Of a DNA stretch of 64,000 nt, positions 29,770-39,242 are shown piece by piece (the first letter of the stretch is position 1; every line of letters begins with the position of its first letter). Under the pieces are notes generated by a model that had not been told where the DNA came from, ran no database searches, and was given only the letters and a program-made list of their open reading frames with translations. Source of the stretch: an uncultured Tenacibaculum sp. (GTDB lineage: Bacteria > Bacteroidota > Bacteroidia > Flavobacteriales > Flavobacteriaceae); the NCBI GenBank assembly GCA_947493285.1, contig CANLQH010000004.1, positions 62,001-126,000 of the forward strand, read 5' to 3'. Position numbers and translations under genes: made by a program.

Positions 29770-29967
29770 CTAGTTATTAAACATTTGGAAAAAATTATCT
29801 AACCCTGTTTGAAAAACTTTATCTATAGCTGCTACTGCTAATGCAAAAGCAACAGTAAATGCTGCAACAACTACAGTTGACTTTTGAGCCTCTTCACGAG
29901 AAGACCAAGTCATGTTTGTGTTTAATTCTTCAAAAGAATCCTTGATGTATTGTATAAAGTTATTCAT
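29770..29967 (-). CDS. secE: Preprotein translocase subunit SecE
   Basis: This 65-residue protein of the one-helix form has a short amphipathic N-terminal helix with SFEELNTNMTWSSREEAQKS, then one membrane helix (about 31-52). This is the minimal SecE found outside enterobacteria. It lies between tRNA-Trp and nusG, the classical location. Confidence 0.96.
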   Translation of the reverse strand: MNNFIQYIKDSFEELNTNMTWSSREEAQKSTVVVAAFTVAFALAVAAIDKVFQTGLDNFFQMFNN

Positions 29968-30020
29968 GTTTTTATCCTTTTAACGAGCTGTGATTAATAT
30001 CGCAACTCGCTTTAGTTTTG

Positions 30021-30093
30021 CACGGATTGAGGGACTCGAACCCCCGACACCTGGTTTTGGAGACCAGTGCTCTACCAACTGAGCTAAACCCGT
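30021..30093 (-). tRNA. tRNA-Trp (CCA)
   Basis: A 73-nt cloverleaf has acceptor stem ACGGGTT/AATCCGT (3' side at 30022-30028). The anticodon loop CTCCAAA gives CCA, and GTTCGAGTC marks the T arm. No CCA is encoded. It sits between tuf and secE. Confidence 0.95.
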
Positions 30094-30103
30094 ATTTCAT
30101 TTT

Positions 30104-30133
30104 AAAAGGAGTCTTTCGAAAAAGACTCCTTTT
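30104..30133 (-). terminator. tuf terminator hairpin
   Basis: A perfect 13-bp stem (30104-30116 with 30121-30133) has a CGAA-type loop, 22 bp after the tuf stop and just before tRNA-Trp on the minus strand. It may end part of the tuf transcript or expose the tRNA for processing. Confidence 0.75.
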
Positions 30134-30155
30134 TTATATGATATAAACTAATTAA

Positions 30156-31343
30156 TTAGTCTAAAATTTCAGTTACCTGACCTGCACCTACTGTTCTACC
30201 TCCTTCACGGATAGCAAACTGTAAACCTAAGTTTAATGCAATTGGTTGGATTAAATCAACTGTAATAGTTAAGTTATCTCCAGGCATTACCATTTCTACT
30301 CCATCAGGTAAGTTAATGTTACCAGTTACGTCAGTTGTACGTACGTAGAACTGTGGACGGTAGTTGTTATGGAATGGAGTGTGACGTCCACCTTCTTCTT
30401 TCTTTAAGACATAAACCTCAGCTTTAAACTTAGCGTGTGGTGTTACAGATCCTGGCTTAACGATTACCATTCCTCTTTTAATATCTTCTTTTGCAATACC
30501 TCTTAATAAGATACCTGCGTTATCTCCAGCCTCACCTCTATCTAAGATTTGACGGAACATTTCAATACCAGTTACTGTAGAAGTTAACTTCTCAGTACCC
30601 ATACCGATGATCTCAACAGGATCTCCAGAGTTGATGATACCAGTTTCAATACGACCAGTAGCAACAGTACCACGACCAGTAATAGAGAATACATCTTCGA
30701 TTGGCATTAAGAAATCTTTTTCAGTTTCTCTTGGCGGCTCTTCAATCCACTCATCAACTTGGTTCATTAATTCTAAAACAGTGTCAACCCATTTTTGCTC
30801 ACCATTTAAAGCTCCTAATGCAGAACCCGCAACTACAGGACCATTATCTCCATCATACTCATAGAAAGATAATAATTCTCTAACTTCCATTTCTACTAAT
30901 TCTAAAAGCTCTTCATCATCAACCATATCAACTTTGTTTAAGAAAACAACGATACGAGGAATACCTACCTGACGACCTAATAAGATATGCTCACGAGTTT
31001 GTGGCATTGGACCATCTGTAGCAGCAACTACTAAGATAGCTCCATCCATTTGAGCAGCACCAGTTACCATGTTCTTTACGTAATCGGCGTGACCTGGACA
31101 GTCTACGTGCGCGTAGTGACGGTTTGCTGTTGCATATTCTACGTGAGAAGAGTTAATTGTAATACCTCTTTCTTTTTCTTCAGGAGCGTTATCGATTTGA
31201 TCGAAATCTCTTTGTTCTGAAAATCCTGCATCTGCTAAAACCTTAGTGATTGCAGCAGTTAATGTAGTTTTACCGTGATCTACGTGACCGATAGTACCAA
31301 CATTTAAGTGTGGTTTCGAACGATCATAAGTTGCTTTTGCCAT
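30156..31343 (-). CDS. tuf: Elongation factor Tu
   Basis: The 395-residue EF-Tu is complete. The GTPase motifs are G1 [10 protein letters not shown] (about 18-27), the switch [22 protein letters not shown] and SALGALNG; domains 2 and 3 follow with [15 protein letters not shown] and the C-terminal [14 protein letters not shown]. It brings aminoacyl-tRNA to the ribosome. The gene is in the tRNA-tuf-secE-nusG order also known from E. coli tufB. Confidence 0.99.
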   Translation of the reverse strand: MAKATYDRSKPHLNVGTIGHVDHGKTTLTAAITKVLADAGFSEQRDFDQIDNAPEEKERGITINSSHVEYATANRHYAHVDCPGHADYVKNMVTGAAQMDGAILVVAATDGPMPQTREHILLGRQVGIPRIVVFLNKVDMVDDEELLELVEMEVRELLSFYEYDGDNGPVVAGSALGALNGEQKWVDTVLELMNQVDEWIEEPPRETEKDFLMPIEDVFSITGRGTVATGRIETGIINSGDPVEIIGMGTEKLTSTVTGIEMFRQILDRGEAGDNAGILLRGIAKEDIKRGMVIVKPGSVTPHAKFKAEVYVLKKEEGGRHTPFHNNYRPQFYVRTTDVTGNINLPDGVEMVMPGDNLTITVDLIQPIALNLGLQFAIREGGRTVGAGQVTEILD

Positions 31344-31424
31344 GATTATTAATTTTAATTCTTAGTTAAATATATTTAGTGTTACTTTTAAAAATTCTTC
31401 TATACTCTTTTTCACTAAAAAAAG

Positions 31425-31497
31425 AGCCAATGACCGGATTTGAACCGGTGACCTCATCCCTACCAAGGATGCGCTCTACCAACTGAGCTACACCGGC
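31425..31497 (-). tRNA. tRNA-Thr (GGT)
   Basis: A 73-nt cloverleaf has acceptor 5' strand GCCGGTG (31491-31497) pairing with CATTGGC including two G-U pairs. The anticodon loop CTTGGTA gives GGT. The T arm reads GGTTCAAATCC. No encoded CCA. Confidence 0.95.
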
Positions 31498-31509
31498 TTG
31501 GAATTTTAG

Positions 31510-31582
31510 AGCGAGAGACCGGGTTCGAACCGGCGACATTCAGCTTGGAAGGCTGACGCTCTACCAACTGAGCTACTCTCGC
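31510..31582 (-). tRNA. tRNA-Gly (TCC)
   Basis: A 73-nt cloverleaf has perfect acceptor stem GCGAGAG/CTCTCGC. The anticodon loop CTTCCAA gives TCC. The T arm carries GGTTCGAACCC. It lies 12 bp upstream of tRNA-Thr(GGT) in transcription order. Confidence 0.95.
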
Positions 31583-31651
31583 GTATTTTAAAACCTTTTA
31601 TCAATAGTCAAAAATTGAAGCTTAACATATCGATTACTCAGTTTTAAAAAG

Positions 31652-31734
31652 TGGGGAGAGCAGGATTCGAACCTGCGAAGTCGTAAGACAACGGAGTTAC
31701 AGTCCGTCCCATTTGGCCGCTCTGGAATCTCCCC
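31652..31734 (-). tRNA. tRNA-Tyr (GTA)
   Basis: An 83-nt class II tRNA has acceptor stem GGGGAGA/TCTCCCC. The anticodon loop CTGTAAC gives GTA, and there is a long variable arm, as expected for bacterial tRNA-Tyr. Confidence 0.95.
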
Positions 31735-31768
31735 AATACTTTAATAAATTAAAGAACTTGTTTTTTTG

Positions 31769-31842
31769 AGCCGATGAGAGGACTCGAACCTCCGACCTGC
31801 TGATTACAAATCAGCTGCTCTAGCCAGCTGAGCTACATCGGC
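31769..31842 (-). tRNA. tRNA-Thr (TGT)
   Basis: A 74-nt cloverleaf has acceptor stem GCCGATG/CATCGGC. The anticodon loop TTTGTAA gives TGT. It is the first tRNA of the minus-strand run Thr-Tyr-Gly-Thr-tuf-Trp, the same order as E. coli thrU-tyrU-glyT-thrT-tufB. Confidence 0.95.
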
Positions 31843-31940
31843 AATTGCTTATAAAAAAACAATCCGCTATTTCTAACGGACTGCAAATGTATAAAGTAAT
31901 TTTTAATTTTTAAAACTTTTTTAAATTATTTTTCTTCTTT

Positions 31941-32249
31941 TTACGACACTAAAGAATCTCTATGTTTCTCTTTTGATTTTTTTAGACTTCTTTTTAATGA
32001 ATCTACCGCAATACTAACACCCTCTTCAAAGGTTTTAGTTACCTTTTTTACCATCAACTCATTCCCTGGAATATTAATCTTAACCTCTGTAATTTTATTT
32101 TCTTTTTCGCTTGTTTTTTGAACCTTTAAAAAAACCTCTGCATCAACAATTTTATCATGAAACTTCTCTAACCCTTCAATCTTTTTATCAATATAATCTA
32201 ATAACTTCTTATCTGCCGTAAAGTTTACTGATTGCGTGAATACTTTCAT
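31941..32249 (-). CDS. HPF/RaiA family ribosome-associated protein
   Basis: This 102-residue protein of the short HPF/YfiA type begins MKVFTQSVNFTADKKLLDYIDKK (given here in part), followed by a charged strand and helix with EVFLKVQKTSEKENKITEVK and VAVDSLKRSLKKSKEKHRD. Members bind the 30S decoding centre to silence or dimerise ribosomes in stationary phase. The long C-terminal dimerisation domain is missing. The gene lies 13 bp after the recombinase gene. Confidence 0.88.
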   Translation of the reverse strand: MKVFTQSVNFTADKKLLDYIDKKIEGLEKFHDKIVDAEVFLKVQKTSEKENKITEVKINIPGNELMVKKVTKTFEEGVSIAVDSLKRSLKKSKEKHRDSLVS

Positions 32250-32262
32250 AATTATTCCTTCT

Positions 32263-33150
32263 TTATTTTGACTCTCTAGGATGAGCCTTGTTATACACTT
32301 TTTTTATCTGCTCCAAGCTATTATGCGTATATACTTGGGTCGAGGCTAAACTTGAATGCCCTAGTAATTCTTTAACCGAGTTTAATGACGCACCATTATT
32401 TAGCAAATGTGTTGCAAAAGCATGCCTTAATATATGTGGGCTCTTTTTTACCTTTGAAGACACCCTACTAAAGTACAAATTTATTATTCGGTAAACAAGA
32501 GTTTCATAAATTTTAACGCCCTTTTTAGTTACTAAAAGCTCCTCCACATCTTCTATCTCATACTCCTTTTTCAAAGCCAAATACCTAACTAAAGTACTTT
32601 TAACAGATGGCAACAACATTACAAACCTTTCTTTGTTTCGTTTTCCTAAAACTTTAATCATTCCTTTATTATAATCAATATCTTTTTCTTTGATATTAAT
32701 TAACTCCGTTCTTCTTATTCCTGTTGAATACAATAGCTCTACAATCAACCTATTTCTAACTGATTCAAAATCGATATCATCACTCATTTCTTTTATCACT
32801 TGTTCTATTTCATTTTGATCAAAAGGTGTTTGTATTTTTTTTTGAATTTTTAACGCTTTATGCTTTGCTAATGGACTTACCTCTATCTCATTAATTTTCT
32901 GCAAAAACTTATAAAATGACTTTAACGACGAAACCTTTCTATTAACACTTCTATTAGCTACTCCTTTATTTACTAAATCAACAATCCATGTTCTTATTTG
33001 ATTGTAATGAATGTTTTCAATATCATCTTGATCAAACTGAACATCACAGAAATCTTTAAATTCTACTAAATCTGTTTTGTAAGCCAATATGGTATGCTTA
33101 GAATATTTTTTTTCATATTCTAAATAATCTAAAAAAGCTTGTATTAGCAT
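32263..33150 (-). CDS. Tyrosine recombinase, XerC/XerD type
   Basis: This 295-residue protein has an N-terminal SAM-like core-binding domain (about 1-90) and a C-terminal catalytic domain with the full set of residues. Arg lies in YSTGIRRTELINI, Lys in the beta-hairpin, HxxR in SPHILRHAFATHLLNNGA, His in LLGHSSLASTQVYTH and the Tyr nucleophile in QVYTH. Length and motifs fit the chromosome dimer resolution enzymes rather than a phage integrase. It is near rpsU and hpf in a housekeeping setting, with no att-like repeats at hand. Confidence 0.9.
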   Translation of the reverse strand: MLIQAFLDYLEYEKKYSKHTILAYKTDLVEFKDFCDVQFDQDDIENIHYNQIRTWIVDLVNKGVANRSVNRKVSSLKSFYKFLQKINEIEVSPLAKHKALKIQKKIQTPFDQNEIEQVIKEMSDDIDFESVRNRLIVELLYSTGIRRTELINIKEKDIDYNKGMIKVLGKRNKERFVMLLPSVKSTLVRYLALKKEYEIEDVEELLVTKKGVKIYETLVYRIINLYFSRVSSKVKKSPHILRHAFATHLLNNGASLNSVKELLGHSSLASTQVYTHNSLEQIKKVYNKAHPRESK

Positions 33151-33181
33151 TAACTCTTAATATTTAATTTGAAGATACAAA

Positions 33182-33212
33182 AAAACCTGTATTGAAAAAC
33201 AATACAGGTTTT
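33182..33212 (-). terminator. rpsU terminator
   Basis: A perfect 13-bp stem (33182-33194 with 33200-33212) has a 5-nt A loop, 20 bp after the rpsU stop on the minus strand, followed there by a T run. Confidence 0.8.
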
Positions 33213-33232
33213 ATATTTTTAGTAAATTATTT

Positions 33233-33430
33233 CTAACCTACTTCTTCTTGTGTTCTTAATCTCTGAACGTAAGATGCTTTGATATTTTGAGCTCTTTTTA
33301 CTACAGATGGCTTATCAAATTGCTTTCTGCTACGTAATTCTCTCATCGTTTTAACATCTCTAAACTTTCGTTTATAACGTTTTAACGCTCTATCGATATT
33401 CTCTCCTTCTTTAACTGGAATGATTAACAT
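33233..33430 (-). CDS. rpsU: 30S ribosomal protein S21
   Basis: This 65-residue basic protein begins MLIIPVKEGENIDRALKRYKRKF, quoted here only as the family start, with FRDVKTMRELRSRKQFDKPS in the middle. S21 sits by the anti-Shine-Dalgarno region of 16S rRNA. In flavobacteria S21 and bS1/bS18 help hide the anti-SD, consistent with the general lack of SD motifs in this window. Confidence 0.97.
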   Translation of the reverse strand: MLIIPVKEGENIDRALKRYKRKFRDVKTMRELRSRKQFDKPSVVKRAQNIKASYVQRLRTQEEVG

Positions 33431-33535
33431 GTATTAGCACCTCCCTTCATTGTAGTCTCTAAATTTTGTTTTTAGGACTGCAAAGATACTGAGTCTTTTT
33501 CAATTAACAACCTAATAAATAATAATTTTTATATT

Positions 33536-34702
33536 TTAAGTTGCTGGCTTGTACTCTTTCTTATCGATTACCATTTTTGCAATGATTTCCTTTAAGATTT
33601 CAGAAGTACCACCACCGATTGGCCCTAAACGACTATCACGCAACAAACGCGCCATCGGATACTCTTCCATATAACCATAACCACCTAATAACTGAAGTGC
33701 TTCGTAAATTACTTCATCTGCCATTTTAGTTGACAACAACTTAGACATACTAGCTTCTTTTACCACATATTGCCCATCATTTAATCGCTTAGCAATCGAA
33801 TAATTGTATTCTCTACACATATCTACTCTACTTGCCATTTCAGCAATTTTATGACGCAATACCTGAAACCTATCTAAAGACTTACCAAAAGCCACACGCT
33901 CTTCCATATACTGTACCGCGTAATCTACTGCATATTCAGCTCTAGCATGTGCATTGATTCCCATTACCAAACGTTCTAAAGCAAAATGTTGCATGATATA
34001 AGGAAAACCTTTCCCTTCTTCTCCCATTAAATTTTCTGCAGGAATTTCTACATTATCAAACGCTATTTCGGCTGTATCTGAAGCCCTCCATCCAAGTTTA
34101 TCTAATTTAGTTGCTGATATACCTGGAATATCTCTGTCCATTACGAAAATAGACATTCCTTTATATTTATCTTCAGGATTTGTTTTTGCTGCTACTATCA
34201 AATAATCTGAATACACTCCATTTGTTATGAAAGTTTTAGATCCGTTTATAACGTACTTATCTCCTTTCTTAACAGCAGTTGTTCTCATACCTGCAACATC
34301 AGACCCTCCAAAAGGCTCTGTAATACATAAACATCCTATTTTATCACCATCAATACTTGGTGTTAAATATTCTTTCTTTATTCGATCATCACCTTCTTTA
34401 TTTAAGTGTGTCATTGCTAAATAAGCATGCGCCCACATATTAGCTGCAAATCCTCCTGAATTTACTTTTTGTAATTCTTCTAAAAAGATAACTGTATAAA
34501 AAAGATCTAATCCCAAACCACCATATTCTTCTGACTGATTTAAACCAAAGTATCCCATTTCACCGAATTTCTTCCAAATAAAACGCTCTACGGTTCCTTC
34601 TTTCTCCCACTTATCTATATGTGGCACTACCTCTTTTTGTAAAAACTCCTTGAAACTTTGACGAAAAGACTCATGTTCTTCTGTAAAATACATACTATTC
34701 AT
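33536..34702 (-). CDS. Acyl-CoA dehydrogenase
   Basis: This 388-residue flavoprotein has CITEPFGGSDVAGMRTTA near 130-147 (the FAD/substrate loop) and GWRASDTAEIAFDNV. LLGGYGYMEEYPMARLLRDSR (cited in part, near 347-367) contains the likely catalytic Glu, and GGTSEILKEIIAKM lies at the end. It catalyses the first step of acyl-CoA beta-oxidation or of branched-chain/glutaryl breakdown; the chain-length preference is not readable. Met4 is an equally good start. Single gene, 28 bp after the HhH gene runs the other way in transcription order, so this one comes later on the minus strand. Confidence 0.93.
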   Translation of the reverse strand: MNSMYFTEEHESFRQSFKEFLQKEVVPHIDKWEKEGTVERFIWKKFGEMGYFGLNQSEEYGGLGLDLFYTVIFLEELQKVNSGGFAANMWAHAYLAMTHLNKEGDDRIKKEYLTPSIDGDKIGCLCITEPFGGSDVAGMRTTAVKKGDKYVINGSKTFITNGVYSDYLIVAAKTNPEDKYKGMSIFVMDRDIPGISATKLDKLGWRASDTAEIAFDNVEIPAENLMGEEGKGFPYIMQHFALERLVMGINAHARAEYAVDYAVQYMEERVAFGKSLDRFQVLRHKIAEMASRVDMCREYNYSIAKRLNDGQYVVKEASMSKLLSTKMADEVIYEALQLLGGYGYMEEYPMARLLRDSRLGPIGGGTSEILKEIIAKMVIDKKEYKPAT

Positions 34703-34729
34703 TAGTCGTAAACTTAATTTGTTGTTTGT

Positions 34730-35656
34730 TTATTTTGCTTCCAAATATAAAACTATTCTCTCGTATTTATCTAACGGAAAATCTTTAATATTTCTTAATT
34801 CTGATATTTGCTGCAATTCAGCAACTTCATCTCTATATTCAAAAATCTTTTTACATAGTTCGTAATCTATATAAGGATTTTTTAAAACCTGCTTAAAAGT
34901 AGCCGTATTTACATTTATTTTTTGAATTGTTGGCTTTTGGTAAATTTTAAAAACTTTTAAAATTTCTTTTATTGTTGATTTTTCTAGTCCCCAAACTTCA
35001 TACAATTGACTCGAATATGAATATCCTTGTAATTTATTCCTGTATTTTATTATTCTTTCAGAAATTACTTCACCTACTCCATTTACAGTTTCAAAATCTT
35101 GCTGAGTTGCTTTATTTATATCAGAAGTAGAAATCGTTCTACTCTCTTTTGAAATTTCTTTGAGAAAATCTTTTTTTGACTCAGTTGAAATATTGGATTT
35201 TAAGCTTTGCTTCTTTTTTTGATTTTGCTGATTACGTTTTACAACCCAATCTGGAAATTTAAAATAAGGAGATATTTTATTCAGTAGAGTATCAGATACT
35301 TTAGTAACCTCCTGAAACTCCTTTATAGAGTTTACATATTTATTCTTCTTTCTGAAGGAGTGTAATCGATCAATTTCTTCAATCGACATTCTTAATTGAT
35401 ATCCTTTAAAATCTGTTATAAAATTAGGATTGAATGGATATATCTTAGGTTTTCTTTTTTCTAACTCAATTCTTTTTAAACTATCTAACTCTTTTGTAAA
35501 AGCAAGTAGCTCTTCACCTTCAACATTTACTTGGTTACCAGAAGAGAAATCTACGTAAACATAAATGGCTTGTAAGATTATAATTAGCAGTAATAAAAAG
35601 AAAACCCCATTTCTTTGGCGTTTGTTATACCAGAAATGGGATTTAAATATTTTCAT
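34730..35656 (-). CDS. Membrane-anchored helix-hairpin-helix (ComEA-like) protein
   Basis: The 308-residue protein has one membrane helix at about 17-36, so the rest is probably periplasmic. It is followed by three or four helix-hairpin-helix repeats: FVNSIKEFQEVTKVSDTLLNKI, FETVNGVGEVISERIIKYRN and NTATFKQVLKNPYIDYELCKKI (each cited in part). The second has the GVG hairpin of DNA-binding HhH motifs. ComEA-like proteins bind DNA during uptake, but many flavobacterial members are uncharacterised. The gene starts 9 bp after the symporter gene. Confidence 0.82.
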   Translation of the reverse strand: MKIFKSHFWYNKRQRNGVFFLLLLIIILQAIYVYVDFSSGNQVNVEGEELLAFTKELDSLKRIELEKRKPKIYPFNPNFITDFKGYQLRMSIEEIDRLHSFRKKNKYVNSIKEFQEVTKVSDTLLNKISPYFKFPDWVVKRNQQNQKKKQSLKSNISTESKKDFLKEISKESRTISTSDINKATQQDFETVNGVGEVISERIIKYRNKLQGYSYSSQLYEVWGLEKSTIKEILKVFKIYQKPTIQKINVNTATFKQVLKNPYIDYELCKKIFEYRDEVAELQQISELRNIKDFPLDKYERIVLYLEAK

Positions 35657-35664
35657 TTTTTCTT

Positions 35665-37251
35665 TTAGCTCTTAATAGCCTCAAGGTAACGTTTTAATTG
35701 CTTTTTAACAACTGGCATTAAGAAATACAATCCAATCATGTTTGGGAACACCATTGCAAAAATCATAGCGTCTGAGAATGCCCAAATTGAACTCATACTT
35801 GCAGCTGCACCAATTACAACAAAAGTCAAGAATAAAACTTTATATGTTAAATCTGCTTTTTTACCTCTACCAAATAAGAATTTCCACGATTGTAATCCAT
35901 AATAAGACCAAGAAATCATAGTAGAAACCGCAAATAAAACCACTGCCACAGTTAAAAATATATTTGAGAATGGAATGTATTGAGCAAAAGCTCTAGATGT
36001 AATTCCAGCTCCTTCATACGCCACTCCATCAATAAATACAGATCCCGATCCGTCTCCACCATATTCAAAAGCTCCTCCGAAGTTAAAAATAATAATTACC
36101 AAAGCTGTCATTGTACAAATTAATACTGTATCAATAAATGGCTCTAATAATGCTACTAACCCTTCAGAAGCTGAATATTTTGTTTTTACAGCTGAATGCG
36201 CAATAGAAGCAGAACCTGCTCCAGCTTCATTTGAGAAAGCTGCTCTTTTAAAACCTACTAATAACACTCCAATAATACCACCAACTCCAATTGCTGTTGG
36301 ATTGAAAGCTTCACTTATTATTAAAGAAATCGCATCATCTACTAATGAGAAGTTTACTCCTAAAATATAAATACATGCTAATAAATATAGTACAGCCATA
36401 AAAGGAACCACCTTTTCCGTTACAGTAGCAATTCTCTTAATTCCTCCAATAATAATAATTCCAACTACTATTGCTAACACAACTCCAATCATTGCTCCAG
36501 CACCAGCACTTTCTAAACCTAATAGCTCTTTAATTACAATAGTAGCTTGATTAGACTGAGCAGCGTTACCACCACCAAAAGATCCACCAATACAAAAAAT
36601 TGCAAAAAATACAGCAGAAATTTTACCTAATGTCTTGAAGCCTTTTTCTTTAAGTCCTTTCGATAAATAATACATTGGACCACCGTAAACAGTTCCATCT
36701 TCACCAACATCACGATATTGAACTCCTAATGTACATTCAACAAATTTTGTTGACATACCTAATAATCCACAAACTATCATCCAAAATGTTGCACCTGGAC
36801 CTCCTAAAGCAATTGCCAAAGCAACCCCTGCTATATTCCCATTACCAACTGTACCAGATACGGCAGTTGCTAACGCCTGGAAGTGAGAAACCTCACCTTC
36901 TTGACTTTCATCTCTAATTGTTTCTATTGAATCTCCTCCTGGAGTTACATCACCATAAGCAGGCTCTACAACTGCATGATCCACATGATCATACTTCCCT
37001 CTTACAACATTAATAGCTGTAAAAAAGTGACGGATATTTGGAAACCCAAAATAAATTGTAAAAAACAAAGCACTTGCTACTAATAAAATCAACACAAATG
37101 GAGTGCCGAACACTGGAAAGAAAATAACATTGCTAAAAAAATCTGATATTGGCTTAAAGGCTTCGTCAATCTGTTGATCTAACCCTTTTTCTTGCGCGAA
37201 AGTAAACATCGGTGTTATTAATAATAACAACGTTAGTAGTCTTTTATTCAT
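35665..37251 (-). CDS. Sodium:alanine (AGCS) symporter family protein
   Basis: The 528-residue protein has a cleavable-looking leader MNKRLLTLLLLITPMFTFAQ and about 11 transmembrane helices. The AGCS signatures are ALATAVSGTVGNGNIAGVALAI (cited in part) near residue 127 and KRAAFSNEAGAGSASIAHSA near 330. These proteins import alanine or glycine with sodium. The N-terminal signal peptide and the 65-residue loop with DHVDHAVVEPAYGDV are typical for Bacteroidota members rather than for enterobacteria. Confidence 0.93.
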   Translation of the reverse strand: MNKRLLTLLLLITPMFTFAQEKGLDQQIDEAFKPISDFFSNVIFFPVFGTPFVLILLVASALFFTIYFGFPNIRHFFTAINVVRGKYDHVDHAVVEPAYGDVTPGGDSIETIRDESQEGEVSHFQALATAVSGTVGNGNIAGVALAIALGGPGATFWMIVCGLLGMSTKFVECTLGVQYRDVGEDGTVYGGPMYYLSKGLKEKGFKTLGKISAVFFAIFCIGGSFGGGNAAQSNQATIVIKELLGLESAGAGAMIGVVLAIVVGIIIIGGIKRIATVTEKVVPFMAVLYLLACIYILGVNFSLVDDAISLIISEAFNPTAIGVGGIIGVLLVGFKRAAFSNEAGAGSASIAHSAVKTKYSASEGLVALLEPFIDTVLICTMTALVIIIFNFGGAFEYGGDGSGSVFIDGVAYEGAGITSRAFAQYIPFSNIFLTVAVVLFAVSTMISWSYYGLQSWKFLFGRGKKADLTYKVLFLTFVVIGAAASMSSIWAFSDAMIFAMVFPNMIGLYFLMPVVKKQLKRYLEAIKS

Positions 37252-37338
37252 AATATAAACTGTTTGTTTTTTGAATTTGATAGCGCAATATCCTAAAAAA
37301 TTGCACTTTCAACAAGTTTTAATCGTTAAATGTAATTT

Positions 37339-38238
37339 TTACGCTAATTTTTCTTTAAATCTTTGCAAATCTTCTTTAAAAGATTTTGGAAAAAAGTTTA
37401 ATTCTGTATTGGTTTTTGTTAAATCAAACCCTGTTTTTGGAGGTCGTTGTGCTTTTTGGTTTAATGTTTTTGTAGAAATTGGTTTAATTAAGTTTTTATC
37501 CAATTCAAAAACTTCAGCTACATATTGAGCTATTTCATAAATGCTTAATAACTTATTAGAAGATATATTGAAAATACCTGTAGATTTTTTGTCTATAGCT
37601 ATTTTACAAGCCAATGCTAAATCTTCTACATAAGTTGGCATACGAAACTGATCGTTAACAATAGTAATTTCTTTTTTCTCTTCTAACAATTTTCTCACCC
37701 AAAGAACAATATTGTTACGAGTCATATCGTATACTTTTCCGTACACTAAAATTGTTCTTAAAATCGTAAAATCAATTTTTGATTCAGTTAATATATTTTC
37801 CGATTTCAATTTTGACAACCCGTAATAACTTAAAGGATTAGGCGTATCCGTTTCCTTGTATAAGCCATTTTTTCCATCGAAAATAAAATCTGTTGAAATA
37901 TGAACGAGGTGTGTATTATTTAATTCGGAATATTCTTTTAAAAACTCAACTACATCAACATTTAAAACATCACATGCTGCTTTATTTTCTTCACAAGCAT
38001 CAACATTTGTCATCGCCGCTGTATTTACAATTACATCAGGCTTATACTTATTTAATTCTTCAAATAGCAAACCTTTACCTGTAATATCAATCGATACATA
38101 TTCAAAATCATTTCGTCCGCTTCTATTTAGTCCACGAGAAAAACCTATTACTTTATATTCTTCTTTTTCTTCTAATAAAAGATTAACTAGAGTTTGACCG
38201 AGCAACCCATTACTACCAGTAATTACTATTTTCTTCAT
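37339..38238 (-). CDS. RmlD-like NAD(P)-dependent sugar/nucleotide reductase (SDR family)
   Basis: This 299-residue extended SDR fold has the Rossmann motif GSNGLLGQTLVNLL at 8-21, then VNTAAMTNVDACEENK, typical of RmlD (dTDP-4-dehydrorhamnose reductase), STDFIFDGKNGLYKE and the catalytic YxxxK in YYGLSKLKSE. No other rhamnose gene is nearby, so the natural substrate is uncertain; a stand-alone RmlD-like protein is common in flavobacteria. Its start abuts the stop of the potassium channel gene by sharing the last base. Confidence 0.85.
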   Translation of the reverse strand: MKKIVITGSNGLLGQTLVNLLLEEKEEYKVIGFSRGLNRSGRNDFEYVSIDITGKGLLFEELNKYKPDVIVNTAAMTNVDACEENKAACDVLNVDVVEFLKEYSELNNTHLVHISTDFIFDGKNGLYKETDTPNPLSYYGLSKLKSENILTESKIDFTILRTILVYGKVYDMTRNNIVLWVRKLLEEKKEITIVNDQFRMPTYVEDLALACKIAIDKKSTGIFNISSNKLLSIYEIAQYVAEVFELDKNLIKPISTKTLNQKAQRPPKTGFDLTKTNTELNFFPKSFKEDLQRFKEKLA

Positions 38239-39242
38239 TAAAACAACTCTCTCAATTTAGTTATTTGTTCAGGTTTTCCTAAAACAATTAAATTAGCTCC
38301 TCCTTTTAACCTTAATGAAGCATCAGGGTTTATAACATACTCTTTTTCTGGTGTTCGGTAACCGATAACAGTACACCCTGTCTTCTTTCTTAAATCTAAA
38401 TCTAAAATCGTTTTATCAAGGTATTCTTTAGGCAAATTATCAATCGCTATTTCTTCAAGATTAGCTGTTGTATCTCCTTCAATTGTTAAACGATCTACAA
38501 ACTCAATAACATCTGGAGTAACAACCAAAGAAGCCATATGTGCTCCACCTAATTTATCTGGCATAATTACATTTTCGGCTCCAGCAATTTTCAATTTATT
38601 ATATGAAGTTTCTTTTGATGCCCTACTTATTATCTTACATTTTTTATTTAGTTGACTCGCAGTTAACACCACAAACAAGTTGTCGGCATCTGAAGGTAAC
38701 GCTGTTATTAAGTAATCAGCATTTAAAATACCCGCTTTAATTAATGTTTCATCAATGGTAGCATCTCCTTCAATATTTAAAATTTCTTTTTCATCTAAGT
38801 GTTTTATAATAGCCTCATCTCCTTCAACAACTACAAATTTTTTATTGTAACTATTTAATTTCGAAATGGCTTGCTTTCCGTTTCTACCATAACCACAAAC
38901 AATAGTATGCCCCTTTAATTGATCTATTCTTTTTTGCACTCTTTTTATTTTTAGTTGATGAAAAAATTGTCCACTTATTAAATATTCTGAAAAAGACGAT
39001 ACTGCATATCCAAATATAAATAAGCTTGATAATATAAGTCCGATTGTAAATACTTTCTCCCCTGTACCAAACGGATGCACTTCACCAAAACCAATTGTAG
39101 TAATGGTAATAATTGTCATATACAAGGCATCAATAAAAGAATATCCAAACAGTAATAAATACCCTCCTACACCGATTAATAAAATTAAAATCGAAAAGAA
39201 TATAGCCTTATATAATCTTGACTGAAATACGGTCTTTATCAT
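38238..39242 (-). CDS. Potassium channel protein with RCK (TrkA-N/TrkA-C) domains
   Basis: This 334-residue protein has two membrane helices that flank a pore loop with the selectivity filter TIGFGEVHPFG (residues about 49-59), where TIGFGE replaces the usual TVGYGD. A Rossmann-type RCK domain follows (HTIVCGYGRNGKQAISKLN near 112-130), then a TrkA-C domain (about 250-334). The build matches MthK-like channels gated by ligand binding to the RCK domain. The gene overlaps the end of the PspC gene by four bases, so the two are likely co-translated. Confidence 0.92.
   Translation of the reverse strand: MIKTVFQSRLYKAIFFSILILLIGVGGYLLLFGYSFIDALYMTIITITTIGFGEVHPFGTGEKVFTIGLILSSLFIFGYAVSSFSEYLISGQFFHQLKIKRVQKRIDQLKGHTIVCGYGRNGKQAISKLNSYNKKFVVVEGDEAIIKHLDEKEILNIEGDATIDETLIKAGILNADYLITALPSDADNLFVVLTASQLNKKCKIISRASKETSYNKLKIAGAENVIMPDKLGGAHMASLVVTPDVIEFVDRLTIEGDTTANLEEIAIDNLPKEYLDKTILDLDLRKKTGCTVIGYRTPEKEYVINPDASLRLKGGANLIVLGKPEQITKLRELF

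Noticed and set aside
32263..33150. Tyrosine recombinase as integrase of a mobile island
   Set aside because: Length and motifs are XerC/D-like, it is embedded among rpsU, hpf and tRNA genes, and no flanking att repeats or phage genes were seen despite the nearby tRNAs.
36675..36917. His/Leu/Gln-rich plus-strand frame inside the AGCS gene
   Set aside because: It is a shadow frame of the symporter with no start context; its odd composition results from complementing an AT-rich coding strand.
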